The position numbers were made by a program, and so were the translations under genes. Of a stretch of DNA of 45,794 nucleotides, positions 17,430 through 26,766 are shown one piece after another (the first letter of the stretch is position 1; each line of letters begins with the position of its first letter). Below the pieces are notes generated by a model. That model saw only the letters and a list, made by a program, of their open reading frames with translations, did no database searches and had not been told where the DNA came from. Source of the stretch: Bacteroidota bacterium. Its GTDB lineage: Bacteria; Bacteroidota; Bacteroidia; Chitinophagales; Chitinophagaceae. The DNA is taken from positions 1-45,794 of the forward strand of contig VGFQ01000016.1 in assembly GCA_016868815.1 (NCBI GenBank). Direction: 5' to 3'.

Positions 17430-19139
17430 ATGAAAGTATATGCACTGCTCGTATTCCTCCTGGCCTGCCGCCTGCATGCCGAGGCGCAGACCTTCACCGT
17501 CGAACTGCCTGCCACGGCGGGCAAGGAGGCGCTGGACGGCAGGCTGCTTCTCCTCCTCTCACGCGACGGCTCCGCCGAGCCGCGCTTCCAGATCGGCGAT
17601 GACTTCGGCACGCAGCAGGTCTTAGGGATGGACGTCGAGGACTGGAAGCCCGGCACCACCCGCACGTTCACCTCTTCCATGTTCGGTTATCCTGTCCGTA
17701 GCCTCAAGGAGATTGCATCGGGTAGGTACCATGTGCAGGTCCTGCTGCACAAGTACGAGACCTTCCGCCGTAAGGATGGCCATGTTGTGAAACTGCCCAT
17801 GGACCGCGGCGAGGGACAGCATTGGAATATCGCGCCGGGAAACCTCCACTCCAAGCCCGTCACCATCGACTTCAAAGGTGCCGCCGACGCTGGACGCAGG
17901 CTGATACTCACCGAGACCATCCCGCCCATCAAGGAACCCGAGGATAGCAAATACGTCAAGCACATTAAAGTGCAGTCCAAACTCCTCACTGAGTTCTGGG
18001 GCAGGCCCATGTATCTCGGTGCGCATATCCTGCTACCGGAGGGATGGGATAGCCATCCCGACGTGAAGTACCCGCTGGCGATCTTCCACGGTCATTTCCC
18101 CTCCGACTTCGGCGGATGGCGCACCACGCCTCCCGACCTGAACTTGAAGCCCGACACCAGCACCCGCTTCCGCATCACCGGCTACAACCGCATCGTGCAA
18201 CAAGAGGCCTTTGACTTTTACAAGATGTGGACGGGACCAGCCTTCCCCCGCGTCATCGCCATCGAGATACAGCACGCCAACCCCTACTACGACGACTCCT
18301 ACGCCGTCAACTCGCAGAACCTGGGTCCCTACGGCGACGCCATCACCTACGAACTCATCCCCGAGATTGAGCGTCGCTTCCGCGGCATTGGACAGGGATG
18401 GGCGCGTTTCACCTATGGCGGCAGCACGGGCGGCTGGGAGTCGCTCGCCGTGCAAGTCTTCTACCCCGACCAGTACAACGGCGCCTACGCCGCCTGTCCT
18501 GACCCCATCGACTTCCACCACTACATGACCGTCGACCTCTACAAGGATGACAATGCCTACGACCGGCAGGGGCCTTTCCGCAACACGCCGCGGCCGGGGT
18601 ACCGCGACTACCTCGGGCATGTCAGCGCCATGGTGCGAGACATGAACCACCGCGAACTCGCCCTAGGCACGAAGAGTCGCAGCGGTGACCAATGGGATAT
18701 CTGGGAGGCCGTCTATTCACCCGTCGGGAAGGACGGCTACCCGGTGCGCGTCATCGACAAACTCACGGGGAAGATCAACAAGGATGTCCTGGCCTATTGG
18801 CGCGAGCACTACGACCTCACGCATATCATCCGTCGCGACTGGTCACAGATCGGCGAAAAGCTCAAGGGCAAGATCCATCTTTATGTGGGCGACATGGACA
18901 ACTTCTACCTCAACAACGCCGTTTACTCGGCTGAGGACATGCTGAAACAACTCAGAAACCCCGCCTGCGGCTGCGAGGTCGATTACGGCGACCGGGCCGA
19001 GCATTGCTGGAACGGCGACCACAAAAATCCCAACTACATAAGCCGGTTGCGATATCACCGCATGTTCATCCCCAAATGGGCGGAGGAGGTGAAGGCGAGA
19101 GCGCCGCAGGGCGCCGACCTCTTGTCGTGGCGGTACTGA
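17430..19139 (+). CDS. Secreted esterase-like alpha/beta hydrolase
   Basis: A 569-residue exported protein. The signal peptide is MKVYALLVFLLACRLHAEAQ. Residues 20-200 are beta-rich and not recognised. The second half is an alpha/beta hydrolase related to putative esterases of the enterochelin-esterase type: oxyanion region YPLAIFHGHFP, nucleophile elbow YGGSTGGWE with Ser332, and a late DMDNFYLNNAV that could hold the acid. The His is probably in EHCWNGDH near the C-terminus. The substrate is unknown. The ATG at 17430 is chosen because it starts the signal peptide; upstream in-frame sequence is unlikely coding. The gene is convergent with the S9 peptidase gene, and both use very GC-rich third positions. 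Confidence 0.78.
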   Translation: MKVYALLVFLLACRLHAEAQTFTVELPATAGKEALDGRLLLLLSRDGSAEPRFQIGDDFGTQQVLGMDVEDWKPGTTRTFTSSMFGYPVRSLKEIASGRYHVQVLLHKYETFRRKDGHVVKLPMDRGEGQHWNIAPGNLHSKPVTIDFKGAADAGRRLILTETIPPIKEPEDSKYVKHIKVQSKLLTEFWGRPMYLGAHILLPEGWDSHPDVKYPLAIFHGHFPSDFGGWRTTPPDLNLKPDTSTRFRITGYNRIVQQEAFDFYKMWTGPAFPRVIAIEIQHANPYYDDSYAVNSQNLGPYGDAITYELIPEIERRFRGIGQGWARFTYGGSTGGWESLAVQVFYPDQYNGAYAACPDPIDFHHYMTVDLYKDDNAYDRQGPFRNTPRPGYRDYLGHVSAMVRDMNHRELALGTKSRSGDQWDIWEAVYSPVGKDGYPVRVIDKLTGKINKDVLAYWREHYDLTHIIRRDWSQIGEKLKGKIHLYVGDMDNFYLNNAVYSAEDMLKQLRNPACGCEVDYGDRAEHCWNGDHKNPNYISRLRYHRMFIPKWAEEVKARAPQGADLLSWRY

Positions 19140-19197
19140 TCCGCCAGGTAGCGGTTATAGATGACCGTTATCCGGCAGGTGGCAGGGGCGATGAAGT

Positions 19198-21675
19198 TCA
19201 ATTCCTCGTTCTGCTACCCCCGGTGCGTTCGATGTCGCGGTTCACCTCGAGCATATCGACGGGCTGGGAGAAGTCGCCCAGCAGCCATTTGGCGTAGTGG
19301 TCAGCCATTAGCCAGAAGAAATATTCGGTCATGTCGCCATAGGCGTGCCGTTGGCCGGGCAGCAATGTGAAGTCGAACCGCTTGTTGGCCTTTATGAGGG
19401 CGTTGACGACCCGGATGGTGTTGGCGGGGTGGACGTTGTTGTCGACGTCGCCCGTCACGAGCAGCAGGTGCCCCTTTAGGTTAGCTGCCAGTTCGGAGTT
19501 GCGTTCGATGTTGTAGAGGAAGGTGGTGTCGCCTTTGTCGCCCACCTGTTCCCTGACGCCGTGGTGTTTCTCGCTCCACCAGCGGTTGTAGATGTTGTTC
19601 TCGTGGTTACCGGAGGAGGAGACGGCCGCCTTGAAGAAGTCGGGGTAGGCCAGCAGGGCGGCGGTGGACATGAAGCCACCTCCGCTGTGTCCGTGAATGC
19701 CGACGCGGTGGATGTCGATCCACGAATGCCTGTCGGAGAGTTGTTCGAGCACGGCCTTCTTGTCGGCCAGGCCGTAGTCGCGCAGGTCGCCATATCCGTA
19801 GTTGTGGTACCATTTGGAGCGTGAGGGGTGACCGCCGCGGTTGCCCATGGTAACGACCACGAAGCCCAGTTGGGCGAGGCGGTCGATGCGGTCCATGCCG
19901 CGGGCGAAGGCCTTGTTGACGGCTTCCGTCTGGGGGCCGGGATACACGTAGGCGATGACGGGGTATTTGCGCGTAGAGTCGAAGTCGAAGGGTTTGTACA
20001 CGACACCGTAGAGGTCGGTGACACCGTCGTCTGCCTTGGCTTTGAAAGGTTGTGGGAAGCGGTATCCGGCTTCCTGCAGTCGGGCCATGTCGGTCCGTTC
20101 GAGTTCCATGACGAGCCGTCCATTCTGGTCGTGCAGGCTGGAGGCAGGGGCCTTGTCGACGCGCGAGGAGGTGTTGATGAAGAAGCGGTTGCCGTCGTCG
20201 AGGGAGACGGCATGGTCGGCGTCGCCCGCGTTGAGGAGGCGCAGGCCGCCACCTTCGAGGCCGACGCGGTAGAGATGCAGGTAGTAGGGGTCTTCTCCGT
20301 TCTCGCGGCCGTTGCCGGTGAAGAAGAGGGTGCGCGTCTTCTCGTCGATGCCTTCAATGTCTTCGGCGTGCCAGGGGCCGGAGGTGATGCGTCCCTTCTC
20401 GCGGCCGGAGGAGTCGTAGAGGTAGAAATGTCCCCAGCCGTCGCGTTCACTCCAGTGGACGAGCTCGCTGCCGTTGTTGATCAGTCCGGGCCTACGTACT
20501 TCGATGTAGGTGTTCATGCGCTCCTCGATGAGGGTCCGGGCTTTTGCGGAGGCGACGTCCACATAGCATAGATCGATGCGGTGCAGGTCGCGGCTGGTGA
20601 TGTAGCAGTAGAACTTATCGGCGTTGCCGAGCCATACGAAGGGGCGATGTTCTTCGTCGCGCTGGCTCTCTTTGGGTGGGGCCGACCAGAGGAAGACCTC
20701 CTGGTCTTTGAAGCGCTCGACGGGCACACGGCGCACCGTCTTCTCGATGATGTCGATCAACAGCAGTTCGCGTACAGGTGCTTCCTTCTCGCCGGGCATG
20801 TGGTACTTGTAGGTCTCGAGTGTGGGGCGTGGGTCGGCAATGTTGTGTACGAGCCATAGGTCCTTGACCTTTCGCATGTCGGAGCGGACCATAGCGATGC
20901 GGCGGCTGTCGGGCGACCAGTAGGCCATGGCGGGCTTTCTCTTCTTTCGGTCGCGTTCCTTCTCGACGTTTGTTTGGCTGTAGCCGTCGCCGTACGAATA
21001 GTACTCAATGCCGTCGCGGGTGAGTTGTATCTCGACGATGGTGCTATCATCCTCCTTCTCGCGGGCCTTTCGGAAGTTGGCAGAGTCCATGAGCCAGAGG
21101 TTGTATTCGCGGGCGAAGACGACCCATCTGCGGTCGGGCGAGACGGAGGCCCAGTTCGGTTTGGGCTTAGCCTGGGCGGTGTCTTTTCGTTCCGTGAGTT
21201 CTCGTCTTGCCGGGTCGTAGCTGAAGTAGAAGGTCTTCTTCTCCTTGGTGGGGGGTGCGCCTTTGCGGGTGCTGTCCTTTTTCTCCACCTCGAGGCTGCT
21301 CTTGACAGAGAACTGGAGTCTGTCGTCGTGGAAGCGGAGGTTCTCGATGCCCAGGTGTTCGGCGTCGAAGGGGTCTTTTACGATGCGGGTGAGGGCGGCG
21401 GCGAGGCTGTCATTGTCAAAGAGCGGCTGTCGGCTGCCCTTGGCGGCATCCACGAGCCACCATTTCCGGCCGGCGGAGGTTTCGTACATGTACCAGAAGC
21501 GGCCGGTCTCTCCGATCCAGTGTGGGTCGACGGCGGTGGAGAATAGCATCTTCTCGAGCCGTTTGGGCGAGAACTTGGCGGCCAGGGCGTAGTTGGCCTT
21601 TGGGGCGGGAGGTGCTTGGCTGAAGGCGGCCGATGACAAGAGCAGGGCCGCTGGTATGATCTTGTGGAGCCTCAT
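19198..21675 (-). CDS. S9-family prolyl oligopeptidase / dipeptidyl peptidase IV-like
   Basis: An 825-residue exported serine peptidase. The signal peptide is MRLHKIIPAALLLSSAAFSQ. A DPP-IV-type N-terminal beta-propeller occupies roughly residues 60-570 (VSPDRRWVVFAREYNLWLM and WSPDSRRIAMVRSD are blade repeats). The C-terminal alpha/beta hydrolase domain carries the triad Ser664 (GIHGHSGGGFM), Asp745 (TGDVDNNVHP) and His777 (GQRHAYGD). DPP-IV-like enzymes cleave dipeptides after proline or alanine; the exact specificity is not readable here. The ATG at 21675 begins the signal peptide, whereas upstream in-frame starts do not. The SGNH hydrolase gene diverges from it 102 bases upstream. Confidence 0.92.
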   Translation of the reverse strand: MRLHKIIPAALLLSSAAFSQAPPAPKANYALAAKFSPKRLEKMLFSTAVDPHWIGETGRFWYMYETSAGRKWWLVDAAKGSRQPLFDNDSLAAALTRIVKDPFDAEHLGIENLRFHDDRLQFSVKSSLEVEKKDSTRKGAPPTKEKKTFYFSYDPARRELTERKDTAQAKPKPNWASVSPDRRWVVFAREYNLWLMDSANFRKAREKEDDSTIVEIQLTRDGIEYYSYGDGYSQTNVEKERDRKKRKPAMAYWSPDSRRIAMVRSDMRKVKDLWLVHNIADPRPTLETYKYHMPGEKEAPVRELLLIDIIEKTVRRVPVERFKDQEVFLWSAPPKESQRDEEHRPFVWLGNADKFYCYITSRDLHRIDLCYVDVASAKARTLIEERMNTYIEVRRPGLINNGSELVHWSERDGWGHFYLYDSSGREKGRITSGPWHAEDIEGIDEKTRTLFFTGNGRENGEDPYYLHLYRVGLEGGGLRLLNAGDADHAVSLDDGNRFFINTSSRVDKAPASSLHDQNGRLVMELERTDMARLQEAGYRFPQPFKAKADDGVTDLYGVVYKPFDFDSTRKYPVIAYVYPGPQTEAVNKAFARGMDRIDRLAQLGFVVVTMGNRGGHPSRSKWYHNYGYGDLRDYGLADKKAVLEQLSDRHSWIDIHRVGIHGHSGGGFMSTAALLAYPDFFKAAVSSSGNHENNIYNRWWSEKHHGVREQVGDKGDTTFLYNIERNSELAANLKGHLLLVTGDVDNNVHPANTIRVVNALIKANKRFDFTLLPGQRHAYGDMTEYFFWLMADHYAKWLLGDFSQPVDMLEVNRDIERTGGSRTRN

Positions 21676-21777
21676 GAAATAGGTGTAAGGGGTGAAATTA
21701 AGAAACGGCGGCGATTGGTGGAGTCCTTGTTCAGGGAGTGGTAGAATGGGTAACTTGTCTCCTCGAAAAATCCCCAT

Positions 21778-22383
21778 ATGAGATGGACGCGGACCTGGCT
21801 GGCATTAGGCGACTCCTACACGGTCGCGGAGGGTGTGCCCTTGTACGATAGTTATCCCTATCAGACCCTGCGCATGCTACGCCGGCGGGGAGACGACTGG
21901 AGCGCGCCCGAGATCGTCGCTCGGACGGGCTGGACGACCGACGAGTTGACGGCCGGCATCGCAGCGGCACAGCTGATGGTAAGATACGACCTGGTGACGT
22001 TGATGATCGGTGTGAACAACCAGTACCGCGGACGGGCTGTGGATGAATACGAGCGGCAGTTCTCGTCGCTGTTGCAGATGGCCATCGAACGCGCCGGCTA
22101 CGAGAAGGGGCATGTGATCGTGCTGAGCATCCCCGACTGGGGAGTGACACCCTTCGCGGTGGAGCGCGACGTTCAGAAGATCGCCGCCGAGATCGACGCC
22201 TTCAATGCCGTGAACCGCGCCGTATCGCAACGGGAAGGCGTAGGCTGGCTGGATTTGACGGCCTCGACGCGTGCGGCCAAGGGCGATGCCAAGCGGTTCG
22301 CGAAGGACGGCCTGCATCCGTCGGGCCTCGAGTATGCCATCTGGGCGGAGGCCCTGGCAGCGCATGTGGAGGGTATCAGATAG
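21778..22383 (+). CDS. SGNH/GDSL hydrolase
   Basis: A 201-residue lipase/esterase-type hydrolase. The catalytic Ser is in block I (LALGDSYTV, Ser13), the Asn in block III (MIGVNNQYRG) and the Asp/His in block V (DGLHPSG, Asp177 and His180), the standard SGNH arrangement. No signal peptide is seen: the catalytic strand begins at residue 7, so the protein is probably cytosolic. The substrate is unknown; relatives deacylate esters or carbohydrate acetyl groups. The gene is divergent from the S9 peptidase and overlaps the 3' end of pyrF by eight bases tail to tail. Confidence 0.9.
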   Translation: MRWTRTWLALGDSYTVAEGVPLYDSYPYQTLRMLRRRGDDWSAPEIVARTGWTTDELTAGIAAAQLMVRYDLVTLMIGVNNQYRGRAVDEYERQFSSLLQMAIERAGYEKGHVIVLSIPDWGVTPFAVERDVQKIAAEIDAFNAVNRAVSQREGVGWLDLTASTRAAKGDAKRFAKDGLHPSGLEYAIWAEALAAHVEGIR

Positions 22384-23221
22384 GCGCGCGTCCAATGTCC
22401 CGGAGGCGCGGTAGCAGCAAGCCTGACATCTCGGTGTGGTAGGCCTGTGCCCTGAGGCCGGCGGCATCGGCGAAGTTGTTGCCAGAGGAGGCGTAGATGA
22501 CGTCTCGGCTGACATTGACGAGGAGTCCGCCCTCGGGGGTGAGGGCCTTCTGCGAGATCTCTTTTAGACTTCCGCCCTGTGCGCCCACGCCGGGCACCAG
22601 CAGGAAATGCTCCGGAATGATCCGCCGGATGGTATCGAACTGTGTCGTCTGCGTGGCCCCGACGACGAACATCAGGTTTTCGGTCGTCCCCCATCCCGCG
22701 ACGGTGCGGATCACTTCTTCATAAAGCATGGGATTCCCTTCACTGTCGAGGCTTTGCAATTCGAAGTCAGCCGCGCCAGGGTTGGAGGTGAGGCCGAGGA
22801 CGATCCCCCATTTGCCTTCGAATTGCAGGAAGGGTCGGACGCTGTCCTCACCCATGTAGGGAGCGATGGTGACTGCGTCGAAGGGCAGTGTCTGCAGGAA
22901 GGCCCGAGCGTACTGAGAGGAAGTGTTGCCGATGTCGCCGCGCTTGGCGTCGGCGATCCGGAAATGTGTGTCGGGGATATGGGCGACCGTCTGTTCCATC
23001 ACTTCCCATCCGCGGTATCCGAGGGCTTCGTAGAAGGCCGTGTTGATCTTGTAGGCCACGCAGTGGTCCAGCGTCGCATCGATGACGGCTTTGTTGAAGG
23101 CGAGGACGCCGTTGGCATCCCTGGGTAGGTCGGCGGGCATTCTTTGCGGATCGGTGTCGAGACCCACGCAGAGGTAGGAGCCCTTGGAGAAGATATGTTC
23201 GGTGAGTTGTGCGCGTGTCAT
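22376..23221 (-). CDS. pyrF: Orotidine 5'-phosphate decarboxylase (type 2)
   Basis: PyrF makes UMP from OMP, the last step of pyrimidine synthesis. The 281-residue length and the motif FRIADAKRGDIGNTSSQYA (the catalytic Asp-x-Lys-Arg-x-Asp region) are those of the type 2 enzymes. The N-terminus LCVGLDTDPQRMP and KINTAFYEALG are substrate-site strands. FLLVPGVGAQGG and the late LLVNVSRDVIYAS bind the phosphate. The start is the ATG at 23221. It lies 32 bases downstream of the metallophosphoesterase on the same strand, so these and perhaps kynureninase form one transcription unit. Confidence 0.96.
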   Translation of the reverse strand: MTRAQLTEHIFSKGSYLCVGLDTDPQRMPADLPRDANGVLAFNKAVIDATLDHCVAYKINTAFYEALGYRGWEVMEQTVAHIPDTHFRIADAKRGDIGNTSSQYARAFLQTLPFDAVTIAPYMGEDSVRPFLQFEGKWGIVLGLTSNPGAADFELQSLDSEGNPMLYEEVIRTVAGWGTTENLMFVVGATQTTQFDTIRRIIPEHFLLVPGVGAQGGSLKEISQKALTPEGGLLVNVSRDVIYASSGNNFADAAGLRAQAYHTEMSGLLLPRLRDIGRAPI

Positions 23222-23253
23222 GTCGGTATGATTTCTCGCCTTGTATTTGATAT

Positions 23254-24027
23254 TTAATTGCCTTTCCGGAGGGCTTCGGCATAGGCATTGGGAAGGGGGC
23301 TTTCGCCGATGGCGCGGGCCACCTGCTCTATGTCATATTCGAAGCGGATGAACTCCACTTTGACGGAGTCGGGGTCGCGTACGGAGCTGCCAGGGTCGAT
23401 GGTCAGTATGGTGTAGCAGCCGCGCGGGTCGCCATCCTTCGGTTTTCCGACGGAGCCGATGTTGATGGCATGCCGGTGGTATCCGTGCGCCGGCTCCTGT
23501 GTGGGGAGGGCGCGGTGAAAGGGCTTGTGCGTGTGACCGATGCAGAGAATGTCGGCCCGTGCGTCCTTGCAGATGCGCAGGAGACTCTTCTCGTCGCGGT
23601 CTTCGAAGAGGTATTCGGAGAGGTGGCGGGGACTGCCGTGGACCATGACGAGGTGGAGATGGCCGTCTGCCAGGCGGAATTCGACAGAGAGGGAGAAGGG
23701 CAGTGTCCGCAGGAAATTTCGCTGGGCGGGTTGGACGAGGTGGTTGGTGAAGGAGATCGATATCTTCCCCATGAGTTTCTCATCGTCTGTCTTGTACACG
23801 CAGCCGCAGTCGTCGCTCATACGCCCCACGCCATCGTCGTAGTTGCCGGCGATGGTGGGTATCCTCCGCTTGCGGATCTCATCGATCACTTCGTTGGGCC
23901 AGACGTTGTAGCCGACTAGGTCGCCCAGGCAGTAGATGGCATCGAGGTTTCGGTTGTCCATGTCTGTTGAACAGGCCTGTAAGGCGGGGAGGTTTGCGTG
24001 GATGTCGCTGAAGAGGGCGATGCGCAT
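23254..24027 (-). CDS. YfcE-type metallophosphoesterase
   Basis: A 257-residue calcineurin-like phosphoesterase. All metal-binding motifs are present in order: FSDIHANLPAL (Asp-x-His), CLGDLVGYN (GD), AGNYDDGVG (GN), VMVHGSPR (His) and CIGHTHKPF (GHTH). Members hydrolyse phosphodiesters or phosphomonoesters with two bound metals; the natural substrate is unknown. There is no signal peptide. The ATG at 24027 starts the first motif directly (MRIALFSDIH), and upstream in-frame sequence would overlap kynureninase. A -7 promoter element sits four bases before this ATG, so the gene may be transcribed on its own as a leaderless mRNA as well as from kynU. Confidence 0.92.
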   Translation of the reverse strand: MRIALFSDIHANLPALQACSTDMDNRNLDAIYCLGDLVGYNVWPNEVIDEIRKRRIPTIAGNYDDGVGRMSDDCGCVYKTDDEKLMGKISISFTNHLVQPAQRNFLRTLPFSLSVEFRLADGHLHLVMVHGSPRHLSEYLFEDRDEKSLLRICKDARADILCIGHTHKPFHRALPTQEPAHGYHRHAINIGSVGKPKDGDPRGCYTILTIDPGSSVRDPDSVKVEFIRFEYDIEQVARAIGESPLPNAYAEALRKGN

Positions 24028-24031
24028 GGGA

Positions 24032-24039
24032 CAAAGATA
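24032..24039 (-). promoter_or_regulatory. -7 element abutting the metallophosphoesterase start
   Basis: Minus-strand TATCTTTG fits TAnnTTTG exactly and ends four bases before the ATG at 24027, inside the 31-base gap after kynU. No -33 TTG is seen. If used, the mRNA would start at or next to the ATG. Confidence 0.5.
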
Positions 24040-24058
24040 AAGCCGGTTGTGGCATGGC

Positions 24059-25381
24059 TTATGTAACCCTTTGGATAGGCCAGAAAGGGCAAAGCTGGTC
24101 GGAGTGGGCTGTCGACAGGAAATGGCAGAAGACTTCATAACACCGCCAGACTTCTGAAAAGCTATTATAGAGGGGCACGGGTGCGAGGCGGATCACGTTG
24201 GGCTCCCGCCAGTCGGCGAAGATGCCTTCGCTTGTAAGGCAATCGAACATCTTTTTGCCGTTGGCGCCGGTGAGCAAGGAGGCCTGGCAGCCATGGGCTT
24301 GGCGGGGTGTGATGCAGTGAAATCCTTTATCGGGGAATTTGTCCTCTATTTGATCGAGCAGGAAGCGCAGCCACTGCGAGAGGCGCAGGGTTTTTTCCTG
24401 TATCCTATCCCATCCGGCTTCTGCAAAAAGGTCGAGGGAGGCCTGCAAGCAGGCATGCAGGATGGGGGATGGCGTACTCACCTGCCAGGCCTCTGCCGTC
24501 GGGGAAGGTTGGTGCGCTTTAGCCATCTCAAAACGGGTCTGCGGGTCATTTCCCCACCATCCGTTGAGTCGAGGGGTCTGGGCTTCAGCATGGTGGCGTT
24601 CGTGGACATACGCCCCTGCCACGGCGCCGGGACCACCATTGAGGTATTTGTAATGGCACCACGCGGCGAAGTCGACGTCCCAGTCGTGTAGTGCCAGGGG
24701 GATGTTGCCGGCGGCATGGGCAAGGTCGAAGCCCACGCGGGCGCCGGCCTGGTGCGCGGCGTGGGCGATGGCGGCCATGTCGAAGACTTGTCCCGTGTAG
24801 TAGTTGACGCCGCCCCAGAAGATCAGGGCCAGGCTGTCGGCATGCTGGTCGATGGCTTCCAGGATGTCTTGCTCTCGTATGCAGTGCTCTCCGGGCGGCG
24901 GGCTTACTTCTATGATGGCTTGGTTGGGGTCATAGCCGTGCAGGCGGACCTGCGAGGCCATCATATACTGGTCGCTCGGAAAGGCCTTGGCCTCGCAGAG
25001 GATCTTATACCGATGCGCCTTGGGCTGATAGAAGGAGGCCATGAGCAGGTGCAGGTTTACCGTCAACTGGCTCATCACGGTCAGTTCCGTCGGAAGGCAG
25101 CCGATGATCTTCGACAAGACGGGATAGCTAAGCGACGGAAGCTCCATCCAGGGCAAATCAGCATGAAAGAAGGCTTCTACTCCCAACTGCGACCACTGGC
25201 CCAGGATTCGATCTACCTGCTGCCGTACTGTCACCGGTTGTAAGCCCAGTGAATTACCAAGGAAATAGACTTGCTGCCTGCCCTCCACCGTCGGGATCTG
25301 GAAGCGGTGGCGAAACTGCGCCAGCGGGTCTATGCGGTCCATCATTTCTGCACAAGCTGCAGATGCTTCGAATCCTGACAT
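24059..25381 (-). CDS. kynU: Kynureninase
   Basis: KynU is a PLP enzyme that splits kynurenine to anthranilate and alanine, or 3-hydroxykynurenine to 3-hydroxyanthranilate, in tryptophan breakdown. The 440-residue protein has YFLGNSLGLQP near the N-terminus, FFHADLPWMELPSLSYP (shown in part), SQLTVNLHLLMASFY, and FDLAHAAGNIPLALHDW (PLP Asp). The Schiff-base lysine is Lys245 in WCHYKYLNGGPGA. The Asn and Gly-rich loop and the C-terminal RLAPVPLYNSFSEVW match the family. The ATG at 25381 is preferred; the frame is open for 59 more codons upstream without family resemblance. No other kynurenine-pathway gene is adjacent. The divergent gene is nitric oxide synthase. Confidence 0.95.
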   Translation of the reverse strand: MSGFEASAACAEMMDRIDPLAQFRHRFQIPTVEGRQQVYFLGNSLGLQPVTVRQQVDRILGQWSQLGVEAFFHADLPWMELPSLSYPVLSKIIGCLPTELTVMSQLTVNLHLLMASFYQPKAHRYKILCEAKAFPSDQYMMASQVRLHGYDPNQAIIEVSPPPGEHCIREQDILEAIDQHADSLALIFWGGVNYYTGQVFDMAAIAHAAHQAGARVGFDLAHAAGNIPLALHDWDVDFAAWCHYKYLNGGPGAVAGAYVHERHHAEAQTPRLNGWWGNDPQTRFEMAKAHQPSPTAEAWQVSTPSPILHACLQASLDLFAEAGWDRIQEKTLRLSQWLRFLLDQIEDKFPDKGFHCITPRQAHGCQASLLTGANGKKMFDCLTSEGIFADWREPNVIRLAPVPLYNSFSEVWRCYEVFCHFLSTAHSDQLCPFWPIQRVT

Positions 25382-25596
25382 AATTATGTGATAGGGTTTA
25401 TGCGCATCATCGGCATCCCGGCCAGCAGCAAATGCAGCTGTAAGCCTGGCTTCTGAGTCCCTGGTAAGTAACGAGACGAGAAATGTTTTGCAGGGGTAGC
25501 AGACACGCAATAAAGGTAGACAAAGCCCATCGATCAGAGATTGGGTGAAAATGCTCATCCGGGTGAACGGAATGGGTACTTGGTTGTTTTGAGGGC

Positions 25597-26730
25597 ATGA
25601 CGAGTCATCCTCCGCTAAGGAAGCAGGCCCAGGCCTTCCTGGAAGCCTATTATGCCGAGACGGGCCGGCCTGGACTGTCTGACCGCTTAGCGGCTGTAGA
25701 GGCGGAGATAGCCGCCACGGCTACGTATACACATAGCTGCGAGGAAGTTGAGCATGGTGCCCGCATGGCCTGGCGCAACAGCAACCGCTGCATCGGTCGG
25801 TTATTCTGGAAGTCGCTCGCCGTCGTGGACCGACGCGATGTCTCCACGGCCGAGGATGTGCATAGAGCGATGGTGGACCACCTGGCCATGGCGACGCAGG
25901 GAGGGCGCATCCGTCCTACGCTCACTGTCTTTCCCGCCCTGCGCCCCGACGGAAGCGTACCCGTCCGCATCTGGAACAAGCATCTCATCCGTTATGCCTT
26001 TCATCAGCTTCCTGACGGCAAGGGGATAGGCGATCTCGCACAGTCCGAGTTTACCAATATCTGCCGTCGAATGGGCTGGCAAGGGGAGGGGACACCCTTC
26101 GATATCCTGCCTCTGCTCGTCAGCATGGAGGGGGCACCCCCCCGGCTCTTCGAATTGCCGCAGGAATCGGTGTTGGAAGTGCCCATCTCTCACCCCGAAT
26201 ATCCCTGGCTGGCGGAGATGCGTCTCAAATGGCATGCCGTGCCACTGATCTCTGACATGGTGCTAGAGATTGGAGGCATCCGCTATCCTGCGGCGCCCTT
26301 CAACGGGTGGTACATGGTGACGGAGGTCGGATCCCGGAATCTGGGCGACGAATCGCGCTACAACCTGCTGCCTGTGCTGGCGGAACGAATGGGCCTTGAT
26401 CGGGATGCCCCCTCTGTACTGTGGAAGGACCGGGCCATGGTAGTGCTCAACGAGGCCGTGCGTCATTCTTACGACAAGGCGGGGGTAATGTTGACCGACC
26501 ATCATGAGGCCTCAGAACAGTTCATGCGGTTCATGCGGAATGAGGAAGCGGCGGGGAGGCCTGTGACCGCAGACTGGGCATGGATCGTGCCTCCGATGTC
26601 GGCATCGGCCCTGACTGTCTTCCACCAGAAGTTCGACGATGCAGTGGTGAGTCCTAATTTCTTCTATGCGGATGACGCTTGGCGGAAGCCCGCTACGGCA
26701 AGCAGGTGTCCATTTCATCAGACAGCTTGA
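25597..26730 (+). CDS. nos: Nitric oxide synthase oxygenase
   Basis: A 377-residue bacterial NOS consisting only of the oxygenase domain. Such enzymes oxidise L-arginine to citrulline and NO with heme, a pterin and electrons from separate reductases. The heme thiolate is Cys65 in AWRNSNRCIGRLFWKSL. The long core KWHAVPLISDMVLEIGG, FNGWYMVTEVGSRNLGDE (Glu243 should bind the substrate guanidine) and YNLLPVLAERMGLD is diagnostic, as is the dimer/pterin region ADWAWIVPPMSASALTVFHQ. The N-terminal zinc hook of animal NOS is absent, as usual in bacteria. A one-mismatch -7 element (TTGTTTTG, 25584-25591) ends five bases before the ATG. The gene is divergent from kynU and convergent with the SDR gene. 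Confidence 0.95.
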   Translation: MTSHPPLRKQAQAFLEAYYAETGRPGLSDRLAAVEAEIAATATYTHSCEEVEHGARMAWRNSNRCIGRLFWKSLAVVDRRDVSTAEDVHRAMVDHLAMATQGGRIRPTLTVFPALRPDGSVPVRIWNKHLIRYAFHQLPDGKGIGDLAQSEFTNICRRMGWQGEGTPFDILPLLVSMEGAPPRLFELPQESVLEVPISHPEYPWLAEMRLKWHAVPLISDMVLEIGGIRYPAAPFNGWYMVTEVGSRNLGDESRYNLLPVLAERMGLDRDAPSVLWKDRAMVVLNEAVRHSYDKAGVMLTDHHEASEQFMRFMRNEEAAGRPVTADWAWIVPPMSASALTVFHQKFDDAVVSPNFFYADDAWRKPATASRCPFHQTA

Positions 26731-26766
26731 ATCACTACGAGTAGATCACCGTTGGGAGATTCCTGC

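Noticed and set aside
25382..25558. Longer kynureninase start with 59 extra N-terminal residues
   Set aside because: The extra part is unlike kynureninases and the shorter form already has normal length.
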